A DNA stretch of 64,000 nucleotides from Bifidobacterium stellenboschense. Its GTDB lineage: Bacteria; Actinomycetota; Actinomycetes; Actinomycetales; Bifidobacteriaceae. Both the position numbers and the translations under genes were made by a program. This document shows positions 16,147-24,578 of the stretch, in pieces (the stretch's first letter is position 1; every line of letters begins with the position of its first letter). The stretch is from the NCBI RefSeq assembly GCF_000741785.1, contig NZ_JGZP01000016.1, positions 1 through 64,000 on the forward strand, written 5' to 3'. The notes beneath the pieces were generated by a model that made no database searches, had not been told where the DNA came from, and was given only the letters and a program-made list of their open reading frames with translations.

Positions 16147-18591
16147 ATGACCGAGATTACCGCTCCGAAATCTCCTGTCACGGCAGAGCAGTTCGCCGAT
16201 GAGATTCGTGAACAACTGAAGTACAGCCAGGGCGTTACCGTCGAGCAGGCCACCGCCGCCGACGTGTACGTCGCCGCTTCGAAGGCCGTCCGCAACCATC
16301 TGCAGGATGTGTGGATGGACACCCAGGCCAGGACCGCCAAGGGCGAGACCAAGACCGTCGCCTACTTCTCCGCCGAGTTCCTCATGGGCAAGCAGCTGGA
16401 GAACGCGCTGCTCAACGCCGGCCTGACCGACCAGTTCGACAAGGCCGTCGAAGCCCTCGGCTTCGAGCCGAAGGACATCGTCGACGCCGAGTACGAGCCG
16501 GGCCTCGGCAACGGCGGCCTCGGCCGTCTCGCCGCCTGCTACGTCGACTCCCTCGCCTCGCTGGGCGTGCCGGCGTTCGGCTACGGCATCCAGTACCGTT
16601 ACGGCATCTTCAAGCAGACCTTCGATGAGAACGGCAAGCAGGTGGAGACCCCGGACTACTGGCTCAAGAACGAGGAGCCGTGGGGCCACATCGACTACAA
16701 CCGCGACCAGAAGGTCTCCTTCGGCGGCGAGGTCGTCGAGGAGAACGGCAAGCGCGTGTGGAAGCCGGCCTGGTCGGTGCGCGCCATCCCGGTCGACTAC
16801 CTCGTGCCCGGCTACAAGTCCGGCAACGTGAACACGCTGCGCCTGTGGACCGCCCGCGCCTACGACGAGTTCGATCTGCTCGCCTTCAACCGTTCCGAGT
16901 ACATGGAGGCCGTCAAGCCGCAGGTCGCCGCCGAGAACATCTCCAAGATCCTCTACCCGGAGGATTCCACCAAGGTCGGCAAGGAGCTGCGCCTCGAGCA
17001 GCAGTACTTCTTCGTCTCCGCCTCCCTGCACGACGCCATCCGCTTCTTCTACCCGGGCGAGGACAAGCCGGATCTGACCACCTTCGCCGACAAGATCTGC
17101 TTCCAGCTCAACGACACCCACCCGGTGATCGGCATCCCCGAGCTGATGCGCATCCTCATCGACGAATACGACTACGACTGGGACACCGCCTGGAGCATCA
17201 CCACCAAGGCGTTCAACTACACCTGCCACACGCTGCTGCCGGAAGCCCTCGAAGTCTGGCCGGCCAGCCTGATCGGCGAGCTGCTGCCGCGTCACCTCGA
17301 GATCATCGAGAAGATCAGCGACCAGTTCAAGGCCGAGCTCAAGGGCAAGGGCGTGGACGACGCGACCATCAACGACATGGCGATCTACACCGGCGACGCC
17401 GTGCGCATGGCCTACCTCGCCACCTACGGCGGCTCTTACGTCAACGGCGTGGCCGCGCTGCACTCCCAGCTGCTCAAGGACATGACGCTGAAGAACTTCT
17501 CCGACGCCTACCCGTCCAAGTTCACCAACGTGACCAACGGCGTCACCCCGCGTCGCTTCATCAAGCTCGCCAACCCGCGCCTGTCCGACCTCATCACCGA
17601 AGGCCTCGGCACCGACAAGTGGATCTCCGACCTCGACCTGCTCGAAGGCCTGGAGCCGCTGGCCAACGACGACGAGTTCGTCAAGAAGTTCGCCGCCGTC
17701 AAGCAGGCCAACAAGCACGCCTTCGTCGGCTTCGCCAAGGATCACTACGGCATCGACATCGACGAGAACACCATGTTCAACACGATGTGCAAGCGCCTGC
17801 ACGAGTACAAGCGCCAGAGCCTGAAGATCCTCGCCGTCATCTCCCGCTACGCCGGCATCAAGAACGGCACCATCAACGCCGACGACGTGCTGCCGCGCAC
17901 CGTGTTCTTCGGCGCCAAGGCCGCCCCGGGCTACTACCTGGCCAAGATGACCATCCAGCTCATCAACAACGTCGCCCGCGTCGTCAACAACGATCCGGAC
18001 GTTAAGGGCAAGCTGGCCGTCCACTTCCTGCCGAACTACAACATCGAGATGGCCCAGAACCTCATCCCGGCCACCGAGCTCGACGAGCAGATCTCCCAGG
18101 CCGGCAAGGAGGCCTCCGGCACCGGCAACATGAAGTTCGCCCTCAACGGCGCGCTCACCGTCGGCACCCTCGACGGCGCGAACGTCGAGATCCGCGAACG
18201 CGTCGGCGCCGAGAACTTCTTCCTCTTCGGCATGAACGTCGACGAGGTCGAGTCCCTCTACGCGACCGGCTACGATCCGGCGAAGTACTACGAGTCCGAT
18301 CCGCGCCTCAAGCAGGCCATCGACCTCGTCGCCGGCGGCACCTTCTCCGAGGGCGACCGCAACGCCTACGCGCCGCTCGTCGCCGACTGGCTGACCAAGG
18401 ACTGGTTCATGACGCTCGCGGACTTCTCCTCCTACGCCAACATCCAGGCCCAGATCGAGGAGCTGTACACCCACCCGCTCGACTGGAACCGTAAGGCCCT
18501 CCTCAACGTCGCCCGCTCCGGCTTCTTCAGCTCCGACCGCGCGATCGAGGATTACCTCAAGGACATCTGGCACACCGGCCCGCTCGCCTGA
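16147..18591 (+). CDS. glgP: Glycogen/maltodextrin phosphorylase
   Basis: 814 aa, family length. Start ATG 16147 with GGAAGGAAACG upstream; a longer open frame has no ribosome site. Releases glucose-1-phosphate from alpha-1,4-glucans. Key motifs: AYFSAEFLMG near the N terminus, EYEPGLGNGGLGRLAACYVDSLA, KRLHEYKRQSL, and the pyridoxal-phosphate site EASGTGNMKFALNG with Lys663. Very strong codon bias (almost all C-ending) suggests high expression. Monocistronic; a repeat pair and a strong terminator follow. Confidence 0.97.
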   Translation: MTEITAPKSPVTAEQFADEIREQLKYSQGVTVEQATAADVYVAASKAVRNHLQDVWMDTQARTAKGETKTVAYFSAEFLMGKQLENALLNAGLTDQFDKAVEALGFEPKDIVDAEYEPGLGNGGLGRLAACYVDSLASLGVPAFGYGIQYRYGIFKQTFDENGKQVETPDYWLKNEEPWGHIDYNRDQKVSFGGEVVEENGKRVWKPAWSVRAIPVDYLVPGYKSGNVNTLRLWTARAYDEFDLLAFNRSEYMEAVKPQVAAENISKILYPEDSTKVGKELRLEQQYFFVSASLHDAIRFFYPGEDKPDLTTFADKICFQLNDTHPVIGIPELMRILIDEYDYDWDTAWSITTKAFNYTCHTLLPEALEVWPASLIGELLPRHLEIIEKISDQFKAELKGKGVDDATINDMAIYTGDAVRMAYLATYGGSYVNGVAALHSQLLKDMTLKNFSDAYPSKFTNVTNGVTPRRFIKLANPRLSDLITEGLGTDKWISDLDLLEGLEPLANDDEFVKKFAAVKQANKHAFVGFAKDHYGIDIDENTMFNTMCKRLHEYKRQSLKILAVISRYAGIKNGTINADDVLPRTVFFGAKAAPGYYLAKMTIQLINNVARVVNNDPDVKGKLAVHFLPNYNIEMAQNLIPATELDEQISQAGKEASGTGNMKFALNGALTVGTLDGANVEIRERVGAENFFLFGMNVDEVESLYATGYDPAKYYESDPRLKQAIDLVAGGTFSEGDRNAYAPLVADWLTKDWFMTLADFSSYANIQAQIEELYTHPLDWNRKALLNVARSGFFSSDRAIEDYLKDIWHTGPLA

Positions 18592-18614
18592 TGATGGAGT
18601 GTCCTCCGCGGTGT

Positions 18615-18728
18615 GATCTGGCCCCCGCCGGCGGGGGCTGTCGGCGGTAGCCGACTGGGGGTGGTCTTTTCCGTTTGCGGAGCGGCCACCCCCACCCGCT
18701 TCGCGGAAGCCCCCGCCAGCGGGGGCGA
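18615..18728. repeat. Facing pair of GC-rich palindromic repeats
   Basis: One copy (about 18619-18664) has the core CCCCCGCCGGCGGGGGC, then the stem TCGGCGGTAGCCGA and CTGGGGGTGG. An inverted copy (about 18685-18728) begins CCACCCCCACCCGCTTCGC and ends in CCCCCGCCAGCGGGGGC. Together they could fold into one large stem. Confidence 0.75.
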
Positions 18729-18751
18729 GTCCGTTGTCTGTCGGAAACGCA

Positions 18752-18790
18752 GGAAAGCCCCGCAACCTTTATCAGGTTGCGGGGCTTTCC
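18752..18790. terminator. Bidirectional terminator
   Basis: Perfect 17-bp stem (18752-18768 with 18774-18790), loop TTATC, GGAAA on one side and TTTCC on the other. Serves glgP from the left and the small membrane-protein gene from the right. Confidence 0.8.
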
Positions 18791-18875
18791 GTATGCTCAC
18801 GTGGGTATTCACGGGCGGTCATCACGCATATCATGCATGGATGCCCACCCGAGGAAACACTCCCGAGGGAAACAC

Positions 18876-19109
18876 TCAGGCTTCGGCGGCGGCTTCCGGA
18901 GCATCCTCGGCGGGAGCCTCATCGGCCTCCTCGTCCTTGCCCTTGTTCAGGCCCAGATCGACCGGCGAGGAGCTGTTCTCCCACGGCTCCTCCCACGGAT
19001 CGTAATCCGGGTTCTGCTGCTTGTAGATGTACAGGCCCACCAGACCTGCGAGCAGCGCGCCGAACAGCAGCGCAAAGAACTTCCAACCGTTCGAAGACTT
19101 GTTCTCCAT
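18876..19109 (-). CDS. Small single-pass membrane protein
   Basis: 77 aa, start ATG 19109 with AAAGGAG 6 bases upstream. One membrane segment (FFALLFGALLAGLVGLYIY, residues ~10-29) follows a short polar N terminus. It is followed by a Trp/Pro/Glu patch (DYDPWEEPWENSSSP) and an acidic Ala/Glu-rich tail. Topology suggests a cytoplasmic or exposed acidic tail of ~45 residues. No family recognised; it resembles short conserved hypothetical membrane proteins of actinobacteria. Divergent from the rhomboid gene. Confidence 0.7.
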   Translation of the reverse strand: MENKSSNGWKFFALLFGALLAGLVGLYIYKQQNPDYDPWEEPWENSSSPVDLGLNKGKDEEADEAPAEDAPEAAAEA

Positions 19110-19236
19110 GACGGCTCCTTTCCCATTCTCGTCGGCCTGTCCGTTCAAGCCAACCCTGCAACCCATCATAGGCGCGGTTATGTGTGGATTGGGTGGAACG
19201 ACACCGGGGATTCTCCCCGCCCGATACGATGACACC

Positions 19237-19950
19237 ATGCAGATGCGATTCCCGACGAAACGGCAGATCCAATACGAGTGGCGCAACGGCGGCCCGGTCG
19301 TCACATGGACGATCATCGGTCTGTGCGTGGCCGTGTGGGCGGTCGAGATGCTGCTCAGTCTCGTCGCGCCCGCCGCGTTCAACGCGTTCGTCGGTTCCGG
19401 CATGGTGATGCCGCTCACGATGCTCGCCAAACCGTGGACGATTCTCACATCGATGTTCCTGCATGCGCCGAACTTCATGCACATCCTGTTCAACATGATC
19501 GCGCTCTGGTCGGTCGGCCCGATGCTCGAACGGCTGATGGGCCATTGGCGGTTCCTCGCGCTGTATCTGATCTCCGGGTTCGGCGGCGCCGTCGGCATGC
19601 TCGTCTGGTCGCGCGTGACCGGCGATTGGATGACCGCCGCCTATGGTGCGTCCGGCGCGCTGTTCGGCCTGTTCGCCGCGGTACTCGTCGTGTACCGTCG
19701 CGTCGGCGAGGACATTCGGTCGATGATGATCTGGATGGCCGTCAACTTCCTGCTGCCGTTCGTGGTCGGCGGCATCGCATGGCAGGCGCATGTCGGCGGA
19801 TTCGTGGTCGGCGGTGCACTCACCTGGCTGCTCGTCGCCGGTGTACCGGCGCTGCGGCGTCGTTCCTTCACCCAGCGCATGTGGATCTACGGTGGTGCGA
19901 TGGTCGTGCTCCTGATCGCCGTGATGCTGCTCTGCGCGCCGGTATGGTGA
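19237..19950 (+). CDS. Rhomboid family intramembrane serine protease
   Basis: 237 aa from ATG 19237, with six or seven membrane segments. Catalytic pattern is present: HAPNFMHILFNMIALW (oxyanion-helping His and Asn), YGASGALFGLFA (catalytic Ser in GASG), and AWQAHVGGFVVG (catalytic His). Cleaves within or near membrane-spanning helices of other proteins; substrates unknown. Its stop is 10 bases before the first palindrome of the oriC-like region. Confidence 0.9.
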   Translation: MQMRFPTKRQIQYEWRNGGPVVTWTIIGLCVAVWAVEMLLSLVAPAAFNAFVGSGMVMPLTMLAKPWTILTSMFLHAPNFMHILFNMIALWSVGPMLERLMGHWRFLALYLISGFGGAVGMLVWSRVTGDWMTAAYGASGALFGLFAAVLVVYRRVGEDIRSMMIWMAVNFLLPFVVGGIAWQAHVGGFVVGGALTWLLVAGVPALRRRSFTQRMWIYGGAMVVLLIAVMLLCAPVW

Positions 19951-19960
19951 GCACAACGGC

Positions 19961-20395
19961 TCACCCATATATGGGTGATTCGGTGGATAATCACACATAT
20001 GTAGTTTTCCACAAATGTGGAAAAACGTGTGGATAACTTGGGGATAACCAGTTGATAACCGGTGGACAACAGTGGATAGATTCCGTGGATAAGTCACATA
20101 ATCGTTGATATCGCAACGATTATGCGTTGTGGACAACGCGCGTCCGAAGTTATCCACAACGTTGTTGTTCACCGTGGATTACACCGTTTTCCGCACATGC
20201 TGGCCCTTCGCGGTGGATAACCTGTGGATTTCGGTGGACAACCGGTGGATAAGTTGTGCACAACTGTGGATAACCTGTGGATAACCCTGTGAGTGTCGTC
20301 CGCAGTCCCAGTATTTCCAATGTCTGAGGCTCTGTGGATAACTGTGGATAATTATCCCCGTCTGTTATCCACAGTTATCCACTGTGGTGGTGGGA
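19961..20395. other. Candidate chromosomal replication origin (oriC): DnaA-box cluster
   Basis: Seven perfect TTATCCACA boxes: 20028-20036, 20150-20158, 20265-20273, 20276-20284, 20333-20341, 20343-20351 and 20365-20373, on both strands. At least eight one-mismatch boxes (e.g. 19982-19990, 20084-20092, 20128-20136, 20212-20220, 20244-20252, 20375-20383). Two TTTTCCACA-type boxes face each other at 20005-20024. Also present: an 18-base palindrome (19961-19978) and an 11-bp AT-rich inverted repeat (20097-20107 with 20114-20124) that could be the unwinding element. dnaA itself is not in this window. Confidence 0.85.
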
Positions 20396-20487
20396 TGCGA
20401 GCTTCGGTCCGGTCCACGTGCTCGGACGGGATTGAACCACGCGGATTGCTCGCATGCGAGGGCGATTGCGCCACATAAGGGGCGCCT

Positions 20488-20780
20488 GGAGCTTGTGTGG
20501 CATGGTCCCATGCCACACAAGCTCCGAAACGGTCGATTGCGTCTTGCGTGGCGTTCGTATGGTGCGATACTGCTCCACGTAAGCGCCGAAAGGCCGTGTG
20601 ACGCCTGTTGTGGCACGGGCAGTTCGCCACACAAAGCTCACGAATGTGATTCCGCGTCTTGTGTGGCATGAAATCGCGCCGCACAATCCCTCATTCGCCC
20701 GATTCCGCCCTTGTGTGGCGCATCGCCGTGCCACACAAGACCCGCCGGAGCTGTTGTGGCACGGCAGTCCGTGCGCAAAG
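20488..20780. repeat. Array of six TTGTGTGGC/GCCACACAA hairpins beside the origin
   Basis: Six inverted repeats in a row, centres 42-59 bases apart. They lie at 20488-20525 (perfect 18 bp), 20543-20583 (degenerate), 20608-20636, 20659-20686, 20710-20739 and 20754-20779. Arms share TTGTGTGGC or TTGTGGC and GCCACACAA; loops differ. No gene is seen in 20396-20806. Partial homology of a seventh lies at 20449-20480. Confidence 0.7.
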
Positions 20781-20806
20781 GATTTGCGCGCGGGTGATAT
20801 GACGAA

Positions 20807-20844
20807 GGGGTGCGGCTCATTCATGCATGAATGAGCCGCACCCC
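20807..20844. terminator. Perfect 38-base palindrome, probable crgA terminator
   Basis: A 19-bp stem starting 31 bases past the crgA stop (minus strand). No U-run, so terminator use is inferred from position and strength. Confidence 0.55.
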
Positions 20845-20874
20845 CGACAACTAATACGCTGGACGCGCTGTCGT

Positions 20875-21330
20875 TCAGCGCCACCACATGGTCATGAGGA
20901 AGCCGATCATGATGATCACGAAGCCGATGAGCAGGTTCCAGGCGCCGATGTTCGGAATCGGGTAATTGCTGGTCAGGTAGTAGCAGACGACCCACACGAG
21001 GCCGATCACCATGAGGATGCAGAACAGCGGCACGAACCAGCGTGGGTTCGACTTGGTGCCCTTGATCGTCTCCTCGACGCGGCGGGTGTTCTCCTCCTGA
21101 CGGGCCATCATGCGCTTCATCTGCGGCGTCATCGACGACTTGTCGGCGGTGGCGTTCAGGACGGCTTCGACCTGATCCATGTCCACGGTGAACCCGTTGT
21201 CGGTGGAAGCCTCATCAGAGGAATCGGACTTGGCGTCCGCGTCCGCAGTCGTGGCCGCATCCGTCGCGGTCTCGGACTGCCAGTCCTTCTGTCCCCTCGA
21301 ATCGTTCTCGTTGAGCTCTTCGTCAGCCAT
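20875..21330 (-). CDS. crgA: Cell division protein CrgA
   Basis: 151 aa. Start ATG 21330, with GGAG 11 bases upstream, is preferred over ATG 21345. CrgA is a small divisome membrane protein of actinobacteria that coordinates FtsZ, FtsI and septal wall synthesis. Two C-terminal membrane helices (VPLFCILMVIGLVWVVCYYLT and AWNLLIGFVIIMIGFLMTMWW) flank the signature loop NYPIPNIGAWN. The preceding SNPRWFVP is also typical. The N-terminal ~65 residues are an acidic, low-complexity extension, longer than the ~90-residue mycobacterial form. Position beside DUF881, sortase, trpG and pknB matches other actinobacteria. Confidence 0.93.
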   Translation of the reverse strand: MADEELNENDSRGQKDWQSETATDAATTADADAKSDSSDEASTDNGFTVDMDQVEAVLNATADKSSMTPQMKRMMARQEENTRRVEETIKGTKSNPRWFVPLFCILMVIGLVWVVCYYLTSNYPIPNIGAWNLLIGFVIIMIGFLMTMWWR

Positions 21331-21430
21331 CAGCGTAGTCTCCATTTCAATAGGCTAGAAGTCATCATAGTGGTTACACTCGAAAGCGGCGAACAATGCC
21401 CGCCATGATGGTCTCGGGTGCGGAACCTAT

Positions 21431-21478
21431 GCGCGAATATCGTGCGCGAATCGCACGATTCGCGCACGATATTCGCGC
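21431..21478. promoter_or_regulatory. Perfect 23-bp inverted repeat between crgA and the DUF881 gene
   Basis: Arms 21431-21453 and 21456-21478 are perfect complements with a two-base centre. Each arm contains GCGCGAAT twice. It lies 100 bases upstream of both divergent starts, so an operator or a cruciform/hairpin control site is plausible. Confidence 0.7.
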
Positions 21479-21528
21479 GGAGACGGGATGATGGCGGGAC
21501 GGCCGGGGCACAGACGAAAGGCGAGCGT

Positions 21529-22356
21529 ATGGCCAGACACGGCGGCAGGCATATCGCGAAACGATCCTTGCGGGGGAGCGTCACCGTCATGGTCGTCGTG
21601 GCGCTCACCGGCTATCTGCTCGTGACGAATCTGCGCGCGAACCGTACCGCCGTCGTCAATTCGGACACGGCGCAGCTGGTCGAGCAGCGTGTCAAGGAGG
21701 TCGACGGCCTGTCCGCCGACGTGAAGAAGCTCAGCTCCGACGTGAGCACGCTCACCGAACTCACCGCGAAGAACAGCGACATTCCGGCCACCAGCGAGGA
21801 TTCCGGTACCGGCACCACGCTGCCGAAAGTGGAGGGTCCCGGCATCGCCGTCACGCTCGACGATTCGCCGATGTGGGAGCAGGCGGTCGATTCGTCCGGT
21901 TCCAGCGACGATATCGACAAGTACGTGATTCACCAGCAGGATCTCGAAGCGGTCATCAACGCCCTGTGGGCGGGCGGCGCCGATTCGATGCAGTTCATGG
22001 ATCAGCGCATGCTGTTCAATTCGGCGGTCATCTGTTCCGGCAACGTGGTCTCGTTGCACGGCAAGAAATATTCGCCGCCGTTCACGATCTCCGCGATCGG
22101 CGACCCGGATCAGCTCGTCAAGGCGCTCGACGATTCTCCGGCGATCGAAATCTACAAGCAGTATGTGAGCGCGTTCGGCCTCGGATGGAAAGTGGAACGC
22201 AAGAAGAGCCTCACGTTCGACGAGACGCCGTCCCTGCTGCAGCCGCTCAAATACGCGACGGTGGTCAAAGGCAAGAACGACGAGACCAGCACGGACACGA
22301 CGGACGCGCAGTCCGGCGACACCGCGTCAGGCCGATCCGCGACGGAAGGGAAGTAA
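21529..22356 (+). CDS. DUF881 family membrane-anchored protein
   Basis: 275 aa from ATG 21529 (GAAAGGCGAG upstream). One N-terminal membrane segment (VTVMVVVALTGYLLVTNL), then a coiled-coil-like stretch (QLVEQRVKEVDGLSADVKKLSSDVSTL). The DUF881 body follows: GPGIAVTLDDSP, HQQDLEAVINALWAGGADSMQFMDQRM, CSGNVVSLHGKKYSPPFTISAIGDP. Function unknown; gene order between crgA and pknB is conserved in actinobacteria, which points to cell division or envelope work. The last ~35 residues are Thr/Ser/Asp-rich. Six bases separate it from the sortase gene, so the two are co-transcribed. Confidence 0.88.
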   Translation: MARHGGRHIAKRSLRGSVTVMVVVALTGYLLVTNLRANRTAVVNSDTAQLVEQRVKEVDGLSADVKKLSSDVSTLTELTAKNSDIPATSEDSGTGTTLPKVEGPGIAVTLDDSPMWEQAVDSSGSSDDIDKYVIHQQDLEAVINALWAGGADSMQFMDQRMLFNSAVICSGNVVSLHGKKYSPPFTISAIGDPDQLVKALDDSPAIEIYKQYVSAFGLGWKVERKKSLTFDETPSLLQPLKYATVVKGKNDETSTDTTDAQSGDTASGRSATEGK

Positions 22357-22362
22357 CGACAG

Positions 22363-23559
22363 ATGAAGCACAGCGCACGTCACGGCGGCAGCACACCCGT
22401 CACCACGCCCGTAACCACCACCGCTCCCAGAACAACCGGAACCACTCCCGGCCCCCGCGCCTCCCGCGGCAGGTCCGCGCGCCGCAACGGCCCGTTCTGG
22501 CAGGCGATCGGCATCCTCGCGGAGATCCTCATCACGCTCGCCGCGATCTGCGCGCTGTACATCGTGTGGCAGATGTGGTGGACCGGCGTCGAGGCGGAAC
22601 GCACGCAGGTCGAGACCCGCCAGCAGGTCTCCTGGTCCGACCCGTCCAAGAACGGCGGCGAGACGACGATCGCGAAGGCGCAGTCCGGCGACGCCCCCGT
22701 GCAGCCGGAGTCGGCGAGCTACGGCGACCTGATCGCGCAACTGTACGTGCCGCGCTTCGGTTCGGGCTGGCAGCGCAACATCGTCGAAGGCACGGACGCC
22801 GCCCAGCTGGCCCGCCACGGTCTCGGCCACTACGAGAACACGCAGATGCCCGGTCAGGTCGGCAACTTCGCCGTCGCCGGACACCGCAACGGCTACGGCG
22901 AGCCGCTCGGCGACGTCGACAAGCTCCAGACGGGCGACGCGATCGTCGTGCGCACGAAGGACTACTGGTACGTGTACACGTTCACCCAGTACAAGATCGT
23001 GCTGCCCGAAGACGTGTACGTGATCGCCCCCGACCCGTTCAACAGCGGCCAGCAGGCCACGAAACGCATGATCACGCTCACCACCTGCGAGCCGAAATAC
23101 TCGACGCCGACGCATCGTTGGATCGTGTGGGGCGAACTCAAATACTGGGCGAAGGTGTCCGACGGCATCCCGCAGGAGCTTGCCACCACCGACGCGTCCG
23201 GCAAGGTGAAGTTCGCGAGCAACAGCACCACCGCCATGTCGCTGCCCGCGCGCATGGGCTCGATGAAGCCGGTTGTGATCGGCGCGCTCGTCGCCTGGAT
23301 CGTCCTGTTCATCGCCGCCGCGGTCGCATGGCGTTGGCCGGCGCGCGCCGCAATCCGCGCCGGTCGCCGCCCGCGTCCCGACGCGAGCATCTACGGCGGC
23401 CTGCTGCGGCTCCAGCCCGGCGTGCTGCCGGTGCGCGTCGTGCTGCTCGCGCTGCTGTGCGTCGCCGCCGCGGCGGCCTTGTTCGAGTGGACGTTCCCGT
23501 GGGCGGCCACCACTATCCCGTTCCTCCAGCAGATGAGCAATTTCGCGGTGACGTCGTGA
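22363..23559 (+). CDS. Class E sortase
   Basis: 398 aa. N-terminal low-complexity Thr/Pro/Arg region, membrane segment around residues 48-68 (ILAEILITLAAICALYIVWQMWW), then the sortase barrel. Catalytic triad visible: His in AVAGHRNGYG, Cys in TLTTCEPKYST, Arg in THRWIVWGEL. Two more membrane helices lie at the C terminus (VVIGALVAWIVLFIAAAVAW and VLPVRVVLLALLCVAAAAALF), unusual for sortases but seen in this actinobacterial group. It attaches LAXTG-type surface proteins to the wall. Start ATG 22363 has GGAAG 8 bases upstream. Confidence 0.92.
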   Translation: MKHSARHGGSTPVTTPVTTTAPRTTGTTPGPRASRGRSARRNGPFWQAIGILAEILITLAAICALYIVWQMWWTGVEAERTQVETRQQVSWSDPSKNGGETTIAKAQSGDAPVQPESASYGDLIAQLYVPRFGSGWQRNIVEGTDAAQLARHGLGHYENTQMPGQVGNFAVAGHRNGYGEPLGDVDKLQTGDAIVVRTKDYWYVYTFTQYKIVLPEDVYVIAPDPFNSGQQATKRMITLTTCEPKYSTPTHRWIVWGELKYWAKVSDGIPQELATTDASGKVKFASNSTTAMSLPARMGSMKPVVIGALVAWIVLFIAAAVAWRWPARAAIRAGRRPRPDASIYGGLLRLQPGVLPVRVVLLALLCVAAAAALFEWTFPWAATTIPFLQQMSNFAVTS

Positions 23560-23565
23560 CGCGTC

Positions 23566-23591
23566 CGTGGCGCGGGAATCCCGCGGCCACG
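23566..23591. terminator. GC-rich hairpin after the sortase gene
   Basis: A near-perfect stem (about 23567-23576 with 23580-23590, one bulge) just past the sortase stop. No U-run. Confidence 0.35.
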
Positions 23592-23689
23592 TCGCGCGCG
23601 CGGCGGTAGACTGTCGGTCAGTACGTCCCCATTTCCCGCGACGGGAGCCTGTGACAGGACGCCCGTGAGGATGCCGTAAAGGAGCCATC

Positions 23690-24334
23690 GTGACCGATTC
23701 CGCGCATATTCTGGTGATCGACAACTATGATTCGTTCGTCTACACGATCGTCGGCTATCTGAAGACGCTCGGCGCGACCGTGGACGTGGTGCGCAACGAC
23801 GCCGTCGATCCGCACGACGAGCACGTGACCGACGGCTACGACGGCGTACTCATCAGCCCCGGCCCCGGTGCCCCCGCCGATTCCGGCGCCAGCGAGGACA
23901 TGATTCGACTGTGCGCCAAGCAGGGCAAACCGATGTTCGGCGTGTGCCTCGGACTGCAGGCGCTCGCCGAAGTGTATGGCGCCACCGTCGACCATGCGCC
24001 GACGATCATGCACGGCAAGACGAGCCTCGTCGAGCATGTCGATGATGAGATCTTCGCGGGCGTTGCGAACCCGATGACCGCGACCCGCTATCATTCGCTC
24101 GCCGTCGAGCCGGATTCCGTGCCGGACACGCTCGAAGTGACCGCGTGGACGCAGGGCGACCACATCGTGCAGGGCATCCGCGTGAAGGGCAAGCCGATGT
24201 TCGCGGTCCAGTTCCACCCCGAATCGGTGATGACGCAGGACGGCTACCGCCTGCTCGCCAACTGGCTGGCCGTCTGCGGCCAGACCAGCGCCGTGGCCAA
24301 CGCCCAAGGCCTCCAGCCCAAAGTAGTGAAGTAA
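23690..24334 (+). CDS. trpG: Glutamine amidotransferase, anthranilate/aminodeoxychorismate synthase component II
   Basis: 214 aa, GTG start 23690 with AAAGGAG 7 bases upstream. Class I glutaminase: ILVIDNYDSFVYTIVGYL, LISPGPGAPADSG, nucleophile in GVCLGLQALAEVYG, then YHSLAVEP and the catalytic His-Glu in VQFHPESVMTQDGYRLLANWL. Supplies ammonia to a TrpE or PabB partner, which is not in the window. In actinobacteria this gene typically sits alone between crgA and pknB and is called trpG or pabA, so its partner pathway is ambiguous. Confidence 0.9.
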   Translation: MTDSAHILVIDNYDSFVYTIVGYLKTLGATVDVVRNDAVDPHDEHVTDGYDGVLISPGPGAPADSGASEDMIRLCAKQGKPMFGVCLGLQALAEVYGATVDHAPTIMHGKTSLVEHVDDEIFAGVANPMTATRYHSLAVEPDSVPDTLEVTAWTQGDHIVQGIRVKGKPMFAVQFHPESVMTQDGYRLLANWLAVCGQTSAVANAQGLQPKVVK

Positions 24335-24344
24335 CGGCCCGTTG

Positions 24345-24460
24345 TGCTCCCGCTGGCGGGAGCTGTCCCGCGAAGCGGGACTGAGGATGGTTGGATGGGT
24401 TGTCGTGGACCACCCCCAGTCGGCCTGCGGCCGACAGCCCCCGCCAGCGGGGGCACGGGT
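24345..24460. repeat. Facing pair of GC-rich palindromic repeats
   Basis: A short-form copy (CTCCCGCTGGCGGGAG, about 24347-24395) faces an inverted long-form copy (about 24410-24460: CCACCCCCAGTCGGCC, GCCCCCGCCAGCGGGGGC). They fill the gap between convergent trpG and pknB and may serve as terminators. 24460-24578 has a further fragment (GCCCCGCTGGCGG) and nothing else. Confidence 0.7.
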
Positions 24461-24578
24461 ACACGTAAGCCTATCTACGCGCCAGCCCCGCTGGCGGCCG
24501 CACGGGAATATCGCATCGGCCGACGGCCGATTCCATTTCCGTTGGCCTACGGCCGATGTCTCTCCCTCTCCCGTCGAA

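Noticed and set aside
20488-20780. tRNA cluster or CRISPR
   Set aside because: Hairpins lack the T-loop (GTTCGA) and anticodon arms; spacers are not of constant length and repeats are palindromic with variable loops.
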